A stretch of DNA of 64,000 nucleotides from Pseudomonas protegens (GTDB taxonomy: Bacteria > Pseudomonadota > Gammaproteobacteria > Pseudomonadales > Pseudomonadaceae). The number at the start of each line of letters is the position of its first letter. The first letter of the stretch is position 1. Shown here piece after piece: positions 39,551-47,574 of this stretch. The notes under the pieces were generated by a model. The model did not search any database. It was not told the DNA's origin and was given only the letters and a program-made list of their open reading frames with translations. The position numbers and the translations under genes are program-made. The stretch spans positions 5,178,501-5,242,500 of the forward strand of contig NZ_CP031396.1 of the NCBI RefSeq assembly GCF_003363755.1. Reading direction: 5' to 3'.

Positions 39551-40753
39551 ATGATTGAAAGAACCTTCAGCTGGGCGCGCTACGCCACCCTGCCCAGGGA
39601 GATCCATGTGGTGCTGTTCGGCACCCTGTTGACCCGTAGCGCGTTCTTCATGATCTGGCCGTTCCTGGCGATCTTCCTGTACCAGGACTATCACCTGGGA
39701 GCGACCTTGATCGGCACCCTGCTGGCGGTGGCCATGGTCGGCGGCGCACTGAGCAGTATCTACACCGGCTGGCTCTCGGACCGCTTCGGACGCCGGCGCC
39801 TGATTCTGGCGGGCGCCTTGTTGAGCGCGCTGTCGTTCTTGCTGTTCATCGAGGCCGGCTCGGTGTTCTGGTTCGGCGTGGCAGTGGCGGGGGTGAGCAT
39901 CGGCTGCTCGCTGCTGGAGTCGACCTGCAAAGTGCTGATCGGCGATTACGTGGAGGACCTGCAGTCCCGGGAGCTGGCACTGTATGCCAACTATTTTCTG
40001 GTGAACGTCGGCGGCTCCATCGGGCCGTTGATCGGCATGTTGCTGCTGTCCAGCGTGCGCTCCCTGGTGTTCGCCGCCTGCGCCCTGGTGTACACGGTGT
40101 TCGGCCTGCTGCTGTGGCGTCTGCTGCGGGACAAGGAGGCCCGAGTGCAGCGACATGCCAGCGCTCCGACCCCCAACTTCCTGGTGGCCTTCGGTGCGGT
40201 GCTCAAGCATCGGCGATTTACCCTGCTGATGCTGTGCAACACCGTGGCGGCCTTTGTCTATGCCTCGTTCGACTCGACCCTGCCGCAGTACCTGGCGCGT
40301 AGCGAAGTGCAGGACCCGGTGACCCTGCTGGTGATCCTGATCACCCTCAACTCGCTGATTGTGGTCTTTACTCAGTTTCCTCTGTTGCGCTTGCTGGAGG
40401 TTTATTCCACTCGCTGCCGGCTGTTCTGGGGCATGGCCCTGATGCTAGCCTCGCAGCTGGTGTTCGCCGGCTCGCCGGTGACGCTGTTCTGGGGGCTGGC
40501 GCTGGCCACGCTGCTGTTGAGCGTGGGCGAGTTGATCGTGTTCCCGATCTTCAGCATCGAGGTTGACCGGCTGGCTCAGGAGAGTCTGCGCGGCACCTAT
40601 TTCGGGGTCTCCAGCCTTTATCGAGTGGGCATTGCGCTGTCGCCGATCTACGGCGGCGCCATGCTCGACCTGGTGGGGGGGCAATGGATGTTCATAGGAC
40701 TGGCCGCGCTGTGCGGGCTGGTCATGGTGGTACAAAACTACGCCGTCAGGTAA
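39551..40753 (+). CDS. MFS exporter of the biosynthetic operon
   Basis: A 400-residue major facilitator with about twelve helices. Motif A is YTGWLSDRFGRRRL between helices 2 and 3. The overall type is drug:H+ antiporter-1 like (motif-C-like Gly-rich helix VNVGGSIGPLIG). Sitting between the ligase and the extra arginyl-tRNA synthetase, it is most likely the exporter of the finished product and part of self-protection. ATG 39551 is used. A GTG at 39539 is also in frame, and the GGGAG upstream does not decide between them. Confidence 0.85.
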   Translation: MIERTFSWARYATLPREIHVVLFGTLLTRSAFFMIWPFLAIFLYQDYHLGATLIGTLLAVAMVGGALSSIYTGWLSDRFGRRRLILAGALLSALSFLLFIEAGSVFWFGVAVAGVSIGCSLLESTCKVLIGDYVEDLQSRELALYANYFLVNVGGSIGPLIGMLLLSSVRSLVFAACALVYTVFGLLLWRLLRDKEARVQRHASAPTPNFLVAFGAVLKHRRFTLLMLCNTVAAFVYASFDSTLPQYLARSEVQDPVTLLVILITLNSLIVVFTQFPLLRLLEVYSTRCRLFWGMALMLASQLVFAGSPVTLFWGLALATLLLSVGELIVFPIFSIEVDRLAQESLRGTYFGVSSLYRVGIALSPIYGGAMLDLVGGQWMFIGLAALCGLVMVVQNYAVR

Positions 40754-40807
40754 AGGGCAGGGTTGCCGCCTGAGGTTCGAAATCTTCAAGGATGAGGTGT
40801 ATCCGAC

Positions 40808-42520
40808 ATGTCTGTAATGCGCATTCTGGACCAACGTTTCGCGGCCGCCCTCGACGGCCTGGGCGCCACTGACAGTCCGCCGGTGATTCAACTGGCCAGC
40901 CGTCCCGAGTTTGGCGACTTCCAGATGAGTGGAGTGATGGCCGCGGCCAAGAAACTGGGCCTGGCGCCGCGCGAGCTGGCCCTGCAACTGGTGGAGCGGG
41001 TGGATCTGCGGGGCATCGCCGAGCACCTGCAGATCGCCGGGCCGGGCTTTATCAATATTTCCCTCAGCAAGGACTTCCTGCGTGAACGCCTGGAGCATGC
41101 GCTGCTGACCCGCAACCTGGGGGTCGAGCCGCAGCCGGCCAAGCGGGTGATGGTGGAGTACGCTTCGGTCAACCTGGCCAAGGAAATGCACGTCGGGCAC
41201 CTGCGCGGCAGCATCATTGGCGACGCCCTGGCGCGGATCAATCTGTTCATGGGCCAGGACGTGATCCTGCAGAGTCATGTCGGCGACTGGGGCACTCAGT
41301 TCGGCATGCTCCTGGCCTATATGAAAGAGGCCACCGATACCCGCCGGCAGGACTACGAACTGCGGGACCTGAACCGCTTCTACCAACAGGCCAAGCGGCG
41401 CTTCGATGAATCGGAGGATTTTGCCCGCCGTGCCCGGGATTATGTGGTCCGGCTGCAACAGGGAGACGCCGAGGTGCTGCGCATGTGGCACACCTTTGTC
41501 GAGGTGTCGCTGTCCCACTCCCTGGATATCTTCCAGCGCCTGGGCCTGTTGCTCAAACAGTCGGACATCCGTGGCGAGAGTTTCTACAACGATGACCTGC
41601 AGCCCCTGGTCCAGGCCCTGCAGGACAAGGGCCTGCTGACCGAAAGCCAGGGGGCCAGGGTGGTGATGCTGGCGGAGTACGCCAACAAGGAGGGCCAGGA
41701 GGCGGCCTTTATCGTGCAGAAGCAGGGCGGTGGCTTTCTCTATGCCACCACGGACCTGGCGGCGATCCGTTTTCGCATTCGCCAGCTCAAGCTCGACCGC
41801 TGCCTGTATGTGGTGGATGTGCGTCAGTCCCTGCATTTCCAGCAGTTGTTCCTGGTGGCGCGCAAGGCCGGCTTCCTGCCGCCCCAGGCGGATTTCGAGC
41901 ATGTCAGCCATGGCACGATCAAGGGCGCCGATGGCAAGCCGTTGAAGACCAAGTCCGGCGAGTCGGTCAAGCTCGATGCGTTGCTGACCGAGGCGGTGGA
42001 GCGGGCCGAGGTGCTGATCGCCGCGAAGAACAACGGGCTGGACCCCGAGGCCCGTCGACACGTGGCCCGGGTGGTGGGCATCGGCGCGCTGAAGTACGCC
42101 GACCTGTCCCGTCATCGCAACACCGACTATGTGTTCGACTGGGACGCGATGCTGTCCTTCGAGGGCAATACCGCGCCTTACCTGCAATACGCCTACACCC
42201 GGGCCAACCGCGTGCTGACCCGGGCCGGGAGCGTCAAGGAGCAAGGCCTGCATATCATCGAGCCCCATGAACACAGCCTGGCCATCGAGCTGCTGCGTTT
42301 CGAGGATGTGATGTTGCAAGTGCTGCGCGAAAGCCTGCCCCACGTGCTGTGTGCCTATCTGTACGGGCTGGCCACGGCATTTTCGCGTTTCTACGAGTCT
42401 TGCCCGGTGATTGCTGACGAGCGTGTCGATGGTTCGCGGCTGAAACTCTGTGAACTGACTGCCCGCACCCTGAAGGAGGGCCTGGGGCTGCTGGGGATCG
42501 AGGTGGTCGACACCATGTGA
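40808..42520 (+). CDS. argS: Arginyl-tRNA synthetase paralogue, probable self-resistance copy
   Basis: A 570-residue class I synthetase: the HIGH motif is HVGH at 128-131, HVGDWGTQFGMLL follows, the KMSKS-region equivalent is KPLKTKSGESV, and FEGNTAPYLQYAYTR and the anticodon-binding C-domain are complete. It resembles E. coli ArgRS (N-terminal FGDFQMSGVMAAAKKLG), not the housekeeping Pseudomonas type, which I remember as starting MKDTIRQLIQQAL, so it looks like a second copy. The conserved DYSAPN-AKEMHVGHLRST stretch reads EYASVN-AKEMHVGHLRGS here: Ser at the arginine-binding position is Ala119, Pro is Val121. The Tyr and Asp (LYATTD) and Gln (DVRQ) of the pocket remain. As last gene of the operon it likely protects the producer. 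Supplying Arg-tRNA as substrate is the alternative. Confidence 0.9.
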   Translation: MSVMRILDQRFAAALDGLGATDSPPVIQLASRPEFGDFQMSGVMAAAKKLGLAPRELALQLVERVDLRGIAEHLQIAGPGFINISLSKDFLRERLEHALLTRNLGVEPQPAKRVMVEYASVNLAKEMHVGHLRGSIIGDALARINLFMGQDVILQSHVGDWGTQFGMLLAYMKEATDTRRQDYELRDLNRFYQQAKRRFDESEDFARRARDYVVRLQQGDAEVLRMWHTFVEVSLSHSLDIFQRLGLLLKQSDIRGESFYNDDLQPLVQALQDKGLLTESQGARVVMLAEYANKEGQEAAFIVQKQGGGFLYATTDLAAIRFRIRQLKLDRCLYVVDVRQSLHFQQLFLVARKAGFLPPQADFEHVSHGTIKGADGKPLKTKSGESVKLDALLTEAVERAEVLIAAKNNGLDPEARRHVARVVGIGALKYADLSRHRNTDYVFDWDAMLSFEGNTAPYLQYAYTRANRVLTRAGSVKEQGLHIIEPHEHSLAIELLRFEDVMLQVLRESLPHVLCAYLYGLATAFSRFYESCPVIADERVDGSRLKLCELTARTLKEGLGLLGIEVVDTM

Positions 42521-42534
42521 TGCCCAGAGCATGG

Positions 42535-42562
42535 CCGAGGCGGGGCGCGTGCCGCGCCTCGG
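42535..42562. terminator. Hairpin between convergent ArgRS and SnoaL-like genes
   Basis: CCGAGGCG (42535-42542) pairs with CGCCTCGG (42555-42562) in the 51-bp gap between two convergent stops. There is no clear U-tract on either side. It is a possible bidirectional end of transcription and marks the 3' boundary of the operon. Confidence 0.5.
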
Positions 42563-42571
42563 GCAAAGGGC

Positions 42572-42973
42572 TCAGGGGCAGGCGGTTTCGTGCAGGTACA
42601 GCCACTGCACCGCATCGTCCTGGACCCGGATGATCGCCAGTGACAGGCGCGAGGTCTGGCTCTGGTTCAGGCAATGGGTTTCCTTGTAGCGGATCGCCGC
42701 GCTGTGGCCTTCCTGCCACAGGCAGTGCAGATCGCTGACGATGATCTCCAGCCCGGCGCGGGTGCCCAGGGCACCGCGAAACAGCTGCTCCACCTGTGCC
42801 CGGCCAACCAGGGCGCCGCTGGTGGTCACCATCTGGAAATCCTCGGCGAACAACGGCAGCAGTTGCTCGATGCAGGCCGCGCCATCCCCCCGTTGATCGG
42901 TGAAGACGCGGTGAATCAGTTGATGAATCCAGTGCACGCTGTGCTGTGCCTGTTTAACGATCGAGTTGGGCAT
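42572..42973 (-). CDS. SnoaL-like / NTF2-fold protein
   Basis: A 133-residue protein with the NTF2/SnoaL-like pattern: N-terminal helix (IHQLIHRVFTDQRGD), FAEDFQMVTTSGALVGRAQVEQLFRG, then strands ending QWLYLHETACP. Such proteins are small-molecule isomerases, cyclases or binding proteins, and the role here is unknown. Its start overlaps the end of the upstream MFS gene by 20 bases on the same strand, so they form an operon. Adjacent to, but transcribed towards, the ArgRS operon. Confidence 0.75.
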   Translation of the reverse strand: MPNSIVKQAQHSVHWIHQLIHRVFTDQRGDGAACIEQLLPLFAEDFQMVTTSGALVGRAQVEQLFRGALGTRAGLEIIVSDLHCLWQEGHSAAIRYKETHCLNQSQTSRLSLAIIRVQDDAVQWLYLHETACP

Positions 42974-44321
42974 GGGAGGCCTTTTGTGGAGTGAGTCTGC
43001 CGAGGGCCGGCAAGGGAAGCAGGCCGGCCAGGGCGGCCAGCAGCAGGGTCAGGTGATAGGCCGCGACAGCGTCCAGGTACCTGAGCAGGAGGTTGTAGAG
43101 CATCAGCAACAAGGCCGCGCCAAGGCTGAAGGCCAGCTGCCGGTTGATGTTCCAGATCACGCTGGCCTTGTGCGTGTCGCTGCCGCTGAAGTCCAGCAGG
43201 GCGGTGGTCTGGGCGGTGTTGGCACCGGCGCCGCCACCAAGGCCCATCAGCAGGTAGGCCAGCATGATCAGCGGCAGGTCGGATGTCGCGTTGACCCAAC
43301 ACAAGGTGGCGATACCGGCGCTGTGCAGCACCAGGGCGATGGCGAACAGCCGCGGGGCGCCGATGCGGTGGTAGTAACGCCCGCAGGCCAGCATCGCCAG
43401 CAGGGCGCCGGCGGCATACAGCAGCATGAACATGCCGCTGTGTTGCGCGCTCAGGTGCAGGCTGTCCTGCAGAAAGAACAGGCTCAGCAGGTTGACGCCG
43501 GTGAAGACCCCGGGAATCGCGTGGTAGATGCCCACCGACAGGCCGAGGCGGGGATTTTTCAGCAGGTGCAGATCGACGATGGGCTGTGGGCAAGCCTGGC
43601 AGTGCCTGCGGTACAGCGCGGCCAACAGCAGGCCGGCGGCCAGGCACAGCAGGGCCTGATGGGCCGGGTAGCCGCTGCCGTACAGCGACATGCCCAGCAG
43701 CAGGCTGCCCAGGCTGGCGCTCACCAGCAGCAGGCCGCGCAGGTCCGGTCGGGCCGGATGCGCTGTGCGTTCGCTGCGGACCCAGCGCCAGGACAGCAGC
43801 GCCGCCAGCAAGGACAGCGGCAGGCTGGCGAAGAACACCCAGCGCCAGGAACTGTGGTCGACGATTGCACCACCCAGGGTCGGCGAGAGTGCCGGGGCCA
43901 GCAGTGCCACGGCCATGATCAGGGTCGAGATGCGCGCGCGTTGCGGGCCCTGGAACAGGTTGAAGGTCAGGGCTTGCCCCAGGGGAATCAGCAGGCCGCC
44001 GGCCATGCCCTGCACCAGTCGCCAGAACACCAGCCACCTGAAGTCGTCGGCCAGCCCGCAGAGCAGGGCCGCGCCACTGAACAGCAGCATCGAGGCGCTG
44101 AGGATCTCCCGGCTGCCGAAGCGTCCTGCCAGCCAGGTGCTGATGGGAATCACCAGGGTCAGGCCGAGAATGTAGGCGTTGGCCACCCAGGCCACGCTGG
44201 CGCTGGAGACCTGCCAGTGCGCGGCGATGCTCGGCAGGGCCACCGCCGACATGAAGATGTTCACGCAGTCGATAAAGAACCCGAGAAGAAATACCACCGC
44301 CACTTTGTATCTGTAGGTCAT
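42954..44321 (-). CDS. EmrB/DHA2-type MFS exporter
   Basis: A 455-residue major facilitator with about 14 helices, typical of DHA2 drug exporters. Signatures are DCVNIFMSAVALPSIA at helix 1, AGRFGSREIL (motif A region) and WRLVQGMAGGLLIPLGQA (helix 4). ALLAPALSPTLGGAIVD corresponds to motif C of antiporters. GGAGG lies four bases before ATG 44321. It is divergent from a LysR regulator at 44554, the normal layout for regulated efflux. Whether it exports the product of the adjacent operon is not shown by the sequence. Confidence 0.87.
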   Translation of the reverse strand: MTYRYKVAVVFLLGFFIDCVNIFMSAVALPSIAAHWQVSSASVAWVANAYILGLTLVIPISTWLAGRFGSREILSASMLLFSGAALLCGLADDFRWLVFWRLVQGMAGGLLIPLGQALTFNLFQGPQRARISTLIMAVALLAPALSPTLGGAIVDHSSWRWVFFASLPLSLLAALLSWRWVRSERTAHPARPDLRGLLLVSASLGSLLLGMSLYGSGYPAHQALLCLAAGLLLAALYRRHCQACPQPIVDLHLLKNPRLGLSVGIYHAIPGVFTGVNLLSLFFLQDSLHLSAQHSGMFMLLYAAGALLAMLACGRYYHRIGAPRLFAIALVLHSAGIATLCWVNATSDLPLIMLAYLLMGLGGGAGANTAQTTALLDFSGSDTHKASVIWNINRQLAFSLGAALLLMLYNLLLRYLDAVAAYHLTLLLAALAGLLPLPALGRLTPQKASHAQLDR

Positions 44322-44345
44322 GCCGCCTCCGTTTTGCCCGCAGCT

Positions 44346-44490
44346 TAAGCTCTGTACGAAAAGTGTTGAGACGAAGGTCAGGCAAGGCGAAAACGGTCGA
44401 GGAAGCGGAGTTTACGGGTTGTAAATGAGCATTCCGAGACCGTTTTCAACGCAGCATCACCGAGTATCAAGGCTTTTCGTACAGAGCTTA
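44346..44490. repeat. Nested-hairpin repeat, copy C
   Basis: A 145-bp element with perfect 18-bp terminal arms, TAAGCTCTGTACGAAAAG (44346-44363) and CTTTTCGTACAGAGCTTA (44473-44490). A perfect 10-bp inner stem is GAAAACGGTC (44389-44398) with GACCGTTTTC (44438-44447). The central TTTAC/GTAAA hairpin is at 44411-44425. The core GAGTTTA...TAAATGAGCATTCCGA matches copies A and B. It occupies most of the 232-bp divergent promoter region between the EmrB-type exporter and the LysR gene. Confidence 0.87.
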
Positions 44491-44553
44491 GGGAGGCTGG
44501 GCGGAGACTGTCGAGGTACCTATACTTGACGCATTGTTTAACAGGATTTGACA

Positions 44554-45453
44554 GTGAGCGAGACCTTTCACGGCCAACTGCACCGGGTGCAGACCTTTCT
44601 CGCGGTGGTGGACTTTGGCTCCTACACCCGCGCCGCGCAGTACCTGGGCATCAGCAAGGCCATGGCCAGCCTGCATATCAAGGCGCTGGAGCAGGCCCTG
44701 GCCAGTACCTTGCTGATCCGCACCACGCGGCATATCGCCCTGACGGAAAGCGGGCAGGACCTGTATGACGAATTCAAGGGGATTGTCGCCAATATCGATA
44801 CCGCCTTTGACAACGTGCTGCACGGACGCAACCGGGTCAGCGGCAAGTTGCGCATCAGCTCCACGGCGGAGTATGCAGAGACCTTCGTGCTGCCGATCCT
44901 GCCGTTGTTCACCGCGCGCTACCCCGAGGTACGCCTGAGTTATCACTTCAATTCGTCGTTGAATGACCTGGTGGCGGAAAAGCTCGATCTGGTGATTCGC
45001 CTCGGCCACCTGGCGGACTCGGGGTTCAAGGGGCGCAAGCTGGCGGACTACGGCATCGCCCTGGTGGCCAGCCCGGATCTGCTCCAGGGCGTGGAACTGG
45101 CGCAGGCCGAGGATCTCTGCCGCTTGCCGTGGATCGGCAACAGCAATCTGGCGGGGCCGCCTTGCTGGACTTTCAATCATCCGCGTCGGGGCGAGGTGGA
45201 GGTGCGGGTCAACCCCGGGCATGAGTCCAATTCGGCGACGGCGATTCGCGCCCTGGCCCTGGCCGGCCTGGGGCTGGCGGTGCTGCCCGAATGGCTGGTG
45301 CTCGACGACCTGGCCAACGGGCGCCTGGTGCGGGTGCTGCCGCCGTACAGCCTGGCGCCGCAGCCGGTGCATGTGCTGTTTCCCAACAGCGCCCACTTGC
45401 CGCGCAAATCCCGGGTGTTCATCGATTTTCTCGCCGAACACCTGGGGCATTGA
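44554..45453 (+). CDS. LysR-type regulator, divergent from EmrB-type exporter
   Basis: A 299-residue LysR-type regulator. The helix-turn-helix is at residues ~18-45 (SYTRAAQYLGISKAMASLHIKAL). The substrate-binding-like domain is ~90-295 (CrgA-type, TFVLPILPLFTARYPEVRL). GTG 44554 is chosen because AGGA lies seven bases upstream. A TTG at 44548 is in frame. The divergent exporter gene suggests it controls that efflux pump in response to the exported compound. The intervening hairpin repeat may interfere with or contribute to its promoter. Confidence 0.85.
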   Translation: MSETFHGQLHRVQTFLAVVDFGSYTRAAQYLGISKAMASLHIKALEQALASTLLIRTTRHIALTESGQDLYDEFKGIVANIDTAFDNVLHGRNRVSGKLRISSTAEYAETFVLPILPLFTARYPEVRLSYHFNSSLNDLVAEKLDLVIRLGHLADSGFKGRKLADYGIALVASPDLLQGVELAQAEDLCRLPWIGNSNLAGPPCWTFNHPRRGEVEVRVNPGHESNSATAIRALALAGLGLAVLPEWLVLDDLANGRLVRVLPPYSLAPQPVHVLFPNSAHLPRKSRVFIDFLAEHLGH

Positions 45454-45538
45454 GGGGGGGCAGGGTGCTGGCGGTTTCGGTGAGTCCGGGGATGGAGGAT
45501 ACTCGCCGGGTCGTTCGATCTGAATTCCGGGGACCCCC

Positions 45539-46663
45539 ATGCCGCTGCAATCCTTGAACAGTCTGTCTGCCGTCGATCCTGTGCAATGGGATGGCCTGCT
45601 CAAGGACGGGCAACCCTTTGTCCGTCACGCCTTTCTCAGTGCCCTGGAAGACAGCGGCAGCCTGGGCCCGCGCTCCGGTTGGCAGGCCGAGCACCTGCTG
45701 CATGTAGAAGACGGCCGGCTGCTGGCGGCCCTGCCCAGCTATCGCAAATGGCACTCCTACGGTGAATACGTGTTCGATCATGGCTGGGCCGATGCCTGCG
45801 CGCGGGCCGGGATCGACTACTACCCCAAGCTGCTGACCGCGGTGCCGTTCAGCCCGGTGAGCGGCGCCCGGGTGTTGGCGGCGACCCAGGCGGACGCCTT
45901 CGAGCTGCTGAAAAGCCTGCCCGGTTACCTGGAGATCGAAGGGCTTTCCAGCGCTCACATCAACTTCACCGACGACTTCAGCGATCAGGCCCTGGAACAG
46001 CAACCGGGCTGGTTGCAGCGCCTGGGCTGTCAGTTCCACTGGCAGAATCGCGGCTACCGGGACTTTCAGGATTTTCTCGACGCCCTGAGCTCGCGCAAGC
46101 GCAAGCAGATGCGCAAGGAGCGCGAACAGGTGGCGGGGCAGGGCTTTGATTTCCAGTGGTTCGAAGGCCATGAACTGGACGAGGCACTGTGGGATTTCGT
46201 CTATGCCTGCTACGCCAACACCTATGCGGTGCGGCGCCAGTCGCCCTACCTGACCCGGACCTTCTTCAGCCTGCTGGCCGAGCGCATGCCCGAGGCGATT
46301 CGCGTGGTCCTGGCCAAGCAGGGCGGGCGCCCGGTGGCCATGGCCTTCAGCCTGGTGGGGGGCGACAGTTTCTACGGCCGCTATTGGGGCTGCCTGGCGG
46401 AGTTTGACCGCCTGCATTTCGAGACCTGTTTCTATCAGGGCATGGACTACGCCATCGCCCAGGGGCTGCAGCGCTTCGACGCCGGGGCCCAGGGCGAGCA
46501 CAAACTGATTCGGGGCTTCGAGCCGGTGATCACCCGCTCCTGGCACTACCTGCGTCACCCCGGGCTGAATGCCGCGGTGCAGGATTTTCTGCATCGGGAG
46601 CGGGTCGGGATTCGCGCTTATGCCGAGGAGGCGAGGGACGCCTTGCCCTATCGGCAGGCGTGA
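45539..46663 (+). CDS. FemAB/GNAT-like protein (DUF482 family)
   Basis: A 374-residue protein of the conserved FemAB-like GNAT family (DUF482), shown by WLQRLGCQFHWQNRGYRDFQDFL, SSRKRKQMRKEREQV and GAQGEHKLIRGFEPV. The related FemAB enzymes use aminoacyl-tRNA as donor, but this subgroup is widespread and of undetermined function. Its position three genes from an extra ArgRS is worth noting but probably coincidental. ATG 45539 is preceded by a weak GGGGACC site. Confidence 0.82.
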   Translation: MPLQSLNSLSAVDPVQWDGLLKDGQPFVRHAFLSALEDSGSLGPRSGWQAEHLLHVEDGRLLAALPSYRKWHSYGEYVFDHGWADACARAGIDYYPKLLTAVPFSPVSGARVLAATQADAFELLKSLPGYLEIEGLSSAHINFTDDFSDQALEQQPGWLQRLGCQFHWQNRGYRDFQDFLDALSSRKRKQMRKEREQVAGQGFDFQWFEGHELDEALWDFVYACYANTYAVRRQSPYLTRTFFSLLAERMPEAIRVVLAKQGGRPVAMAFSLVGGDSFYGRYWGCLAEFDRLHFETCFYQGMDYAIAQGLQRFDAGAQGEHKLIRGFEPVITRSWHYLRHPGLNAAVQDFLHRERVGIRAYAEEARDALPYRQA

Positions 46664-46679
46664 TCCTCGCCGCCGTTGC

Positions 46680-47378
46680 TCAGCCGTCTTCCTTGCCCAG
46701 CCAGCGGTAGAGCACGGCGCCGATCACTGCGCCGAGGATCGGTGCCAGCCAGAACAGCCACAGTTGCTGCAGGGCCCAGCCGCCGACGATCAGCGCCGGG
46801 CCGGTGCTGCGGGCCGGGTTGACCGAGGTGTTGGTGACCGGGATCGAGATCAGGTGGATCAGGGTCAGGGCCAGGCCGATGGCGATGGGCGCCAGCCCCG
46901 CCGGGGCGCGTTTGTCTGTGGCGCCCAGAATGATCACTACGAACATCCCGGTCATCACCAGTTCACAGACAAACCCCGCAGCCATTGAATAGCCGCCGGG
47001 GGAGTGCTCGCCATAGCCGTTGGAGGCCAGCCCCGCGGCCAGCTCGAAGCCGGGCTTGCCGCTGGCAATGAAATACAGCAGCGCTGCGGCGATGGCCCCG
47101 CCGATGACCTGCGCCACGATATAGGCCGGCAGCTCCCTGGCCGGAAAGCGTCCGCCCACCACCAGGCCCACGGACACGGCGGGATTGAGGTGGCAGCCGG
47201 AAATATGGCCGATGGCGAAGGCCATGGTCAGCACCGTCAGGCCAAAGGCCAGGGCGACGCCCAGCAGACCGATGCCGACATTGGGAAACGCCGCCGCCAG
47301 CACGGCGCTGCCGCACCCGCCGAGAACCAGCCAGAAGGTCCCGAGCAATTCAGTCATGGAACGTTTGAACAAAGACAT
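46680..47378 (-). CDS. aqpZ: Aquaporin Z
   Basis: A 232-residue inner-membrane water channel with six helices and both half-helix NPA motifs (HLNPAVSVG and SVNPARSTGPA). The second is followed by Arg of the selectivity filter. Narrow-pore residues fit AqpZ rather than glycerol facilitator GlpF. AAGGAATCACTC precedes ATG 47378. Length is normal. It ends 16 bp from the convergent FemAB-like gene. Confidence 0.93.
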   Translation of the reverse strand: MSLFKRSMTELLGTFWLVLGGCGSAVLAAAFPNVGIGLLGVALAFGLTVLTMAFAIGHISGCHLNPAVSVGLVVGGRFPARELPAYIVAQVIGGAIAAALLYFIASGKPGFELAAGLASNGYGEHSPGGYSMAAGFVCELVMTGMFVVIILGATDKRAPAGLAPIAIGLALTLIHLISIPVTNTSVNPARSTGPALIVGGWALQQLWLFWLAPILGAVIGAVLYRWLGKEDG

Positions 47379-47503
47379 GAGTGATTCCTTGATAGGTCAA
47401 CCTATCAACGCGATACAACTGTTATGCATCCCGCGGGTTAACTGCAGGTTCTGTCCCGGAACCTAGGCTCAGTACAGCAGGCTTTTGGCGCAATTCCAGC
47501 CCG

Positions 47504-47542
47504 CAAAAAAACGCCAGGGCCCCTGGAAACAGGGCCCTGGCG
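47504..47542 (-). terminator. Intrinsic terminator of the ABC exporter gene
   Basis: Read on the minus strand: CGCCAGGGCC pairs perfectly with GGCCCTGGCG and is followed by a run of seven T. It lies downstream of the ABC gene and, with the REP pair at 47575, fills the 346-bp gap between that gene and aqpZ. The part nearest aqpZ is its promoter region, and no gene is seen there. Confidence 0.88.
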
Positions 47543-47574
47543 TCGCGAGGCACAACCTTCTGCACCTGATTGCT

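Noticed and set aside
45539..46663. FemAB-like protein as the Arg-tRNA-using transferase of the biosynthetic operon
   Set aside because: It belongs to the widespread DUF482 group, is three genes away beyond a separately regulated exporter unit, and shows no specific link.
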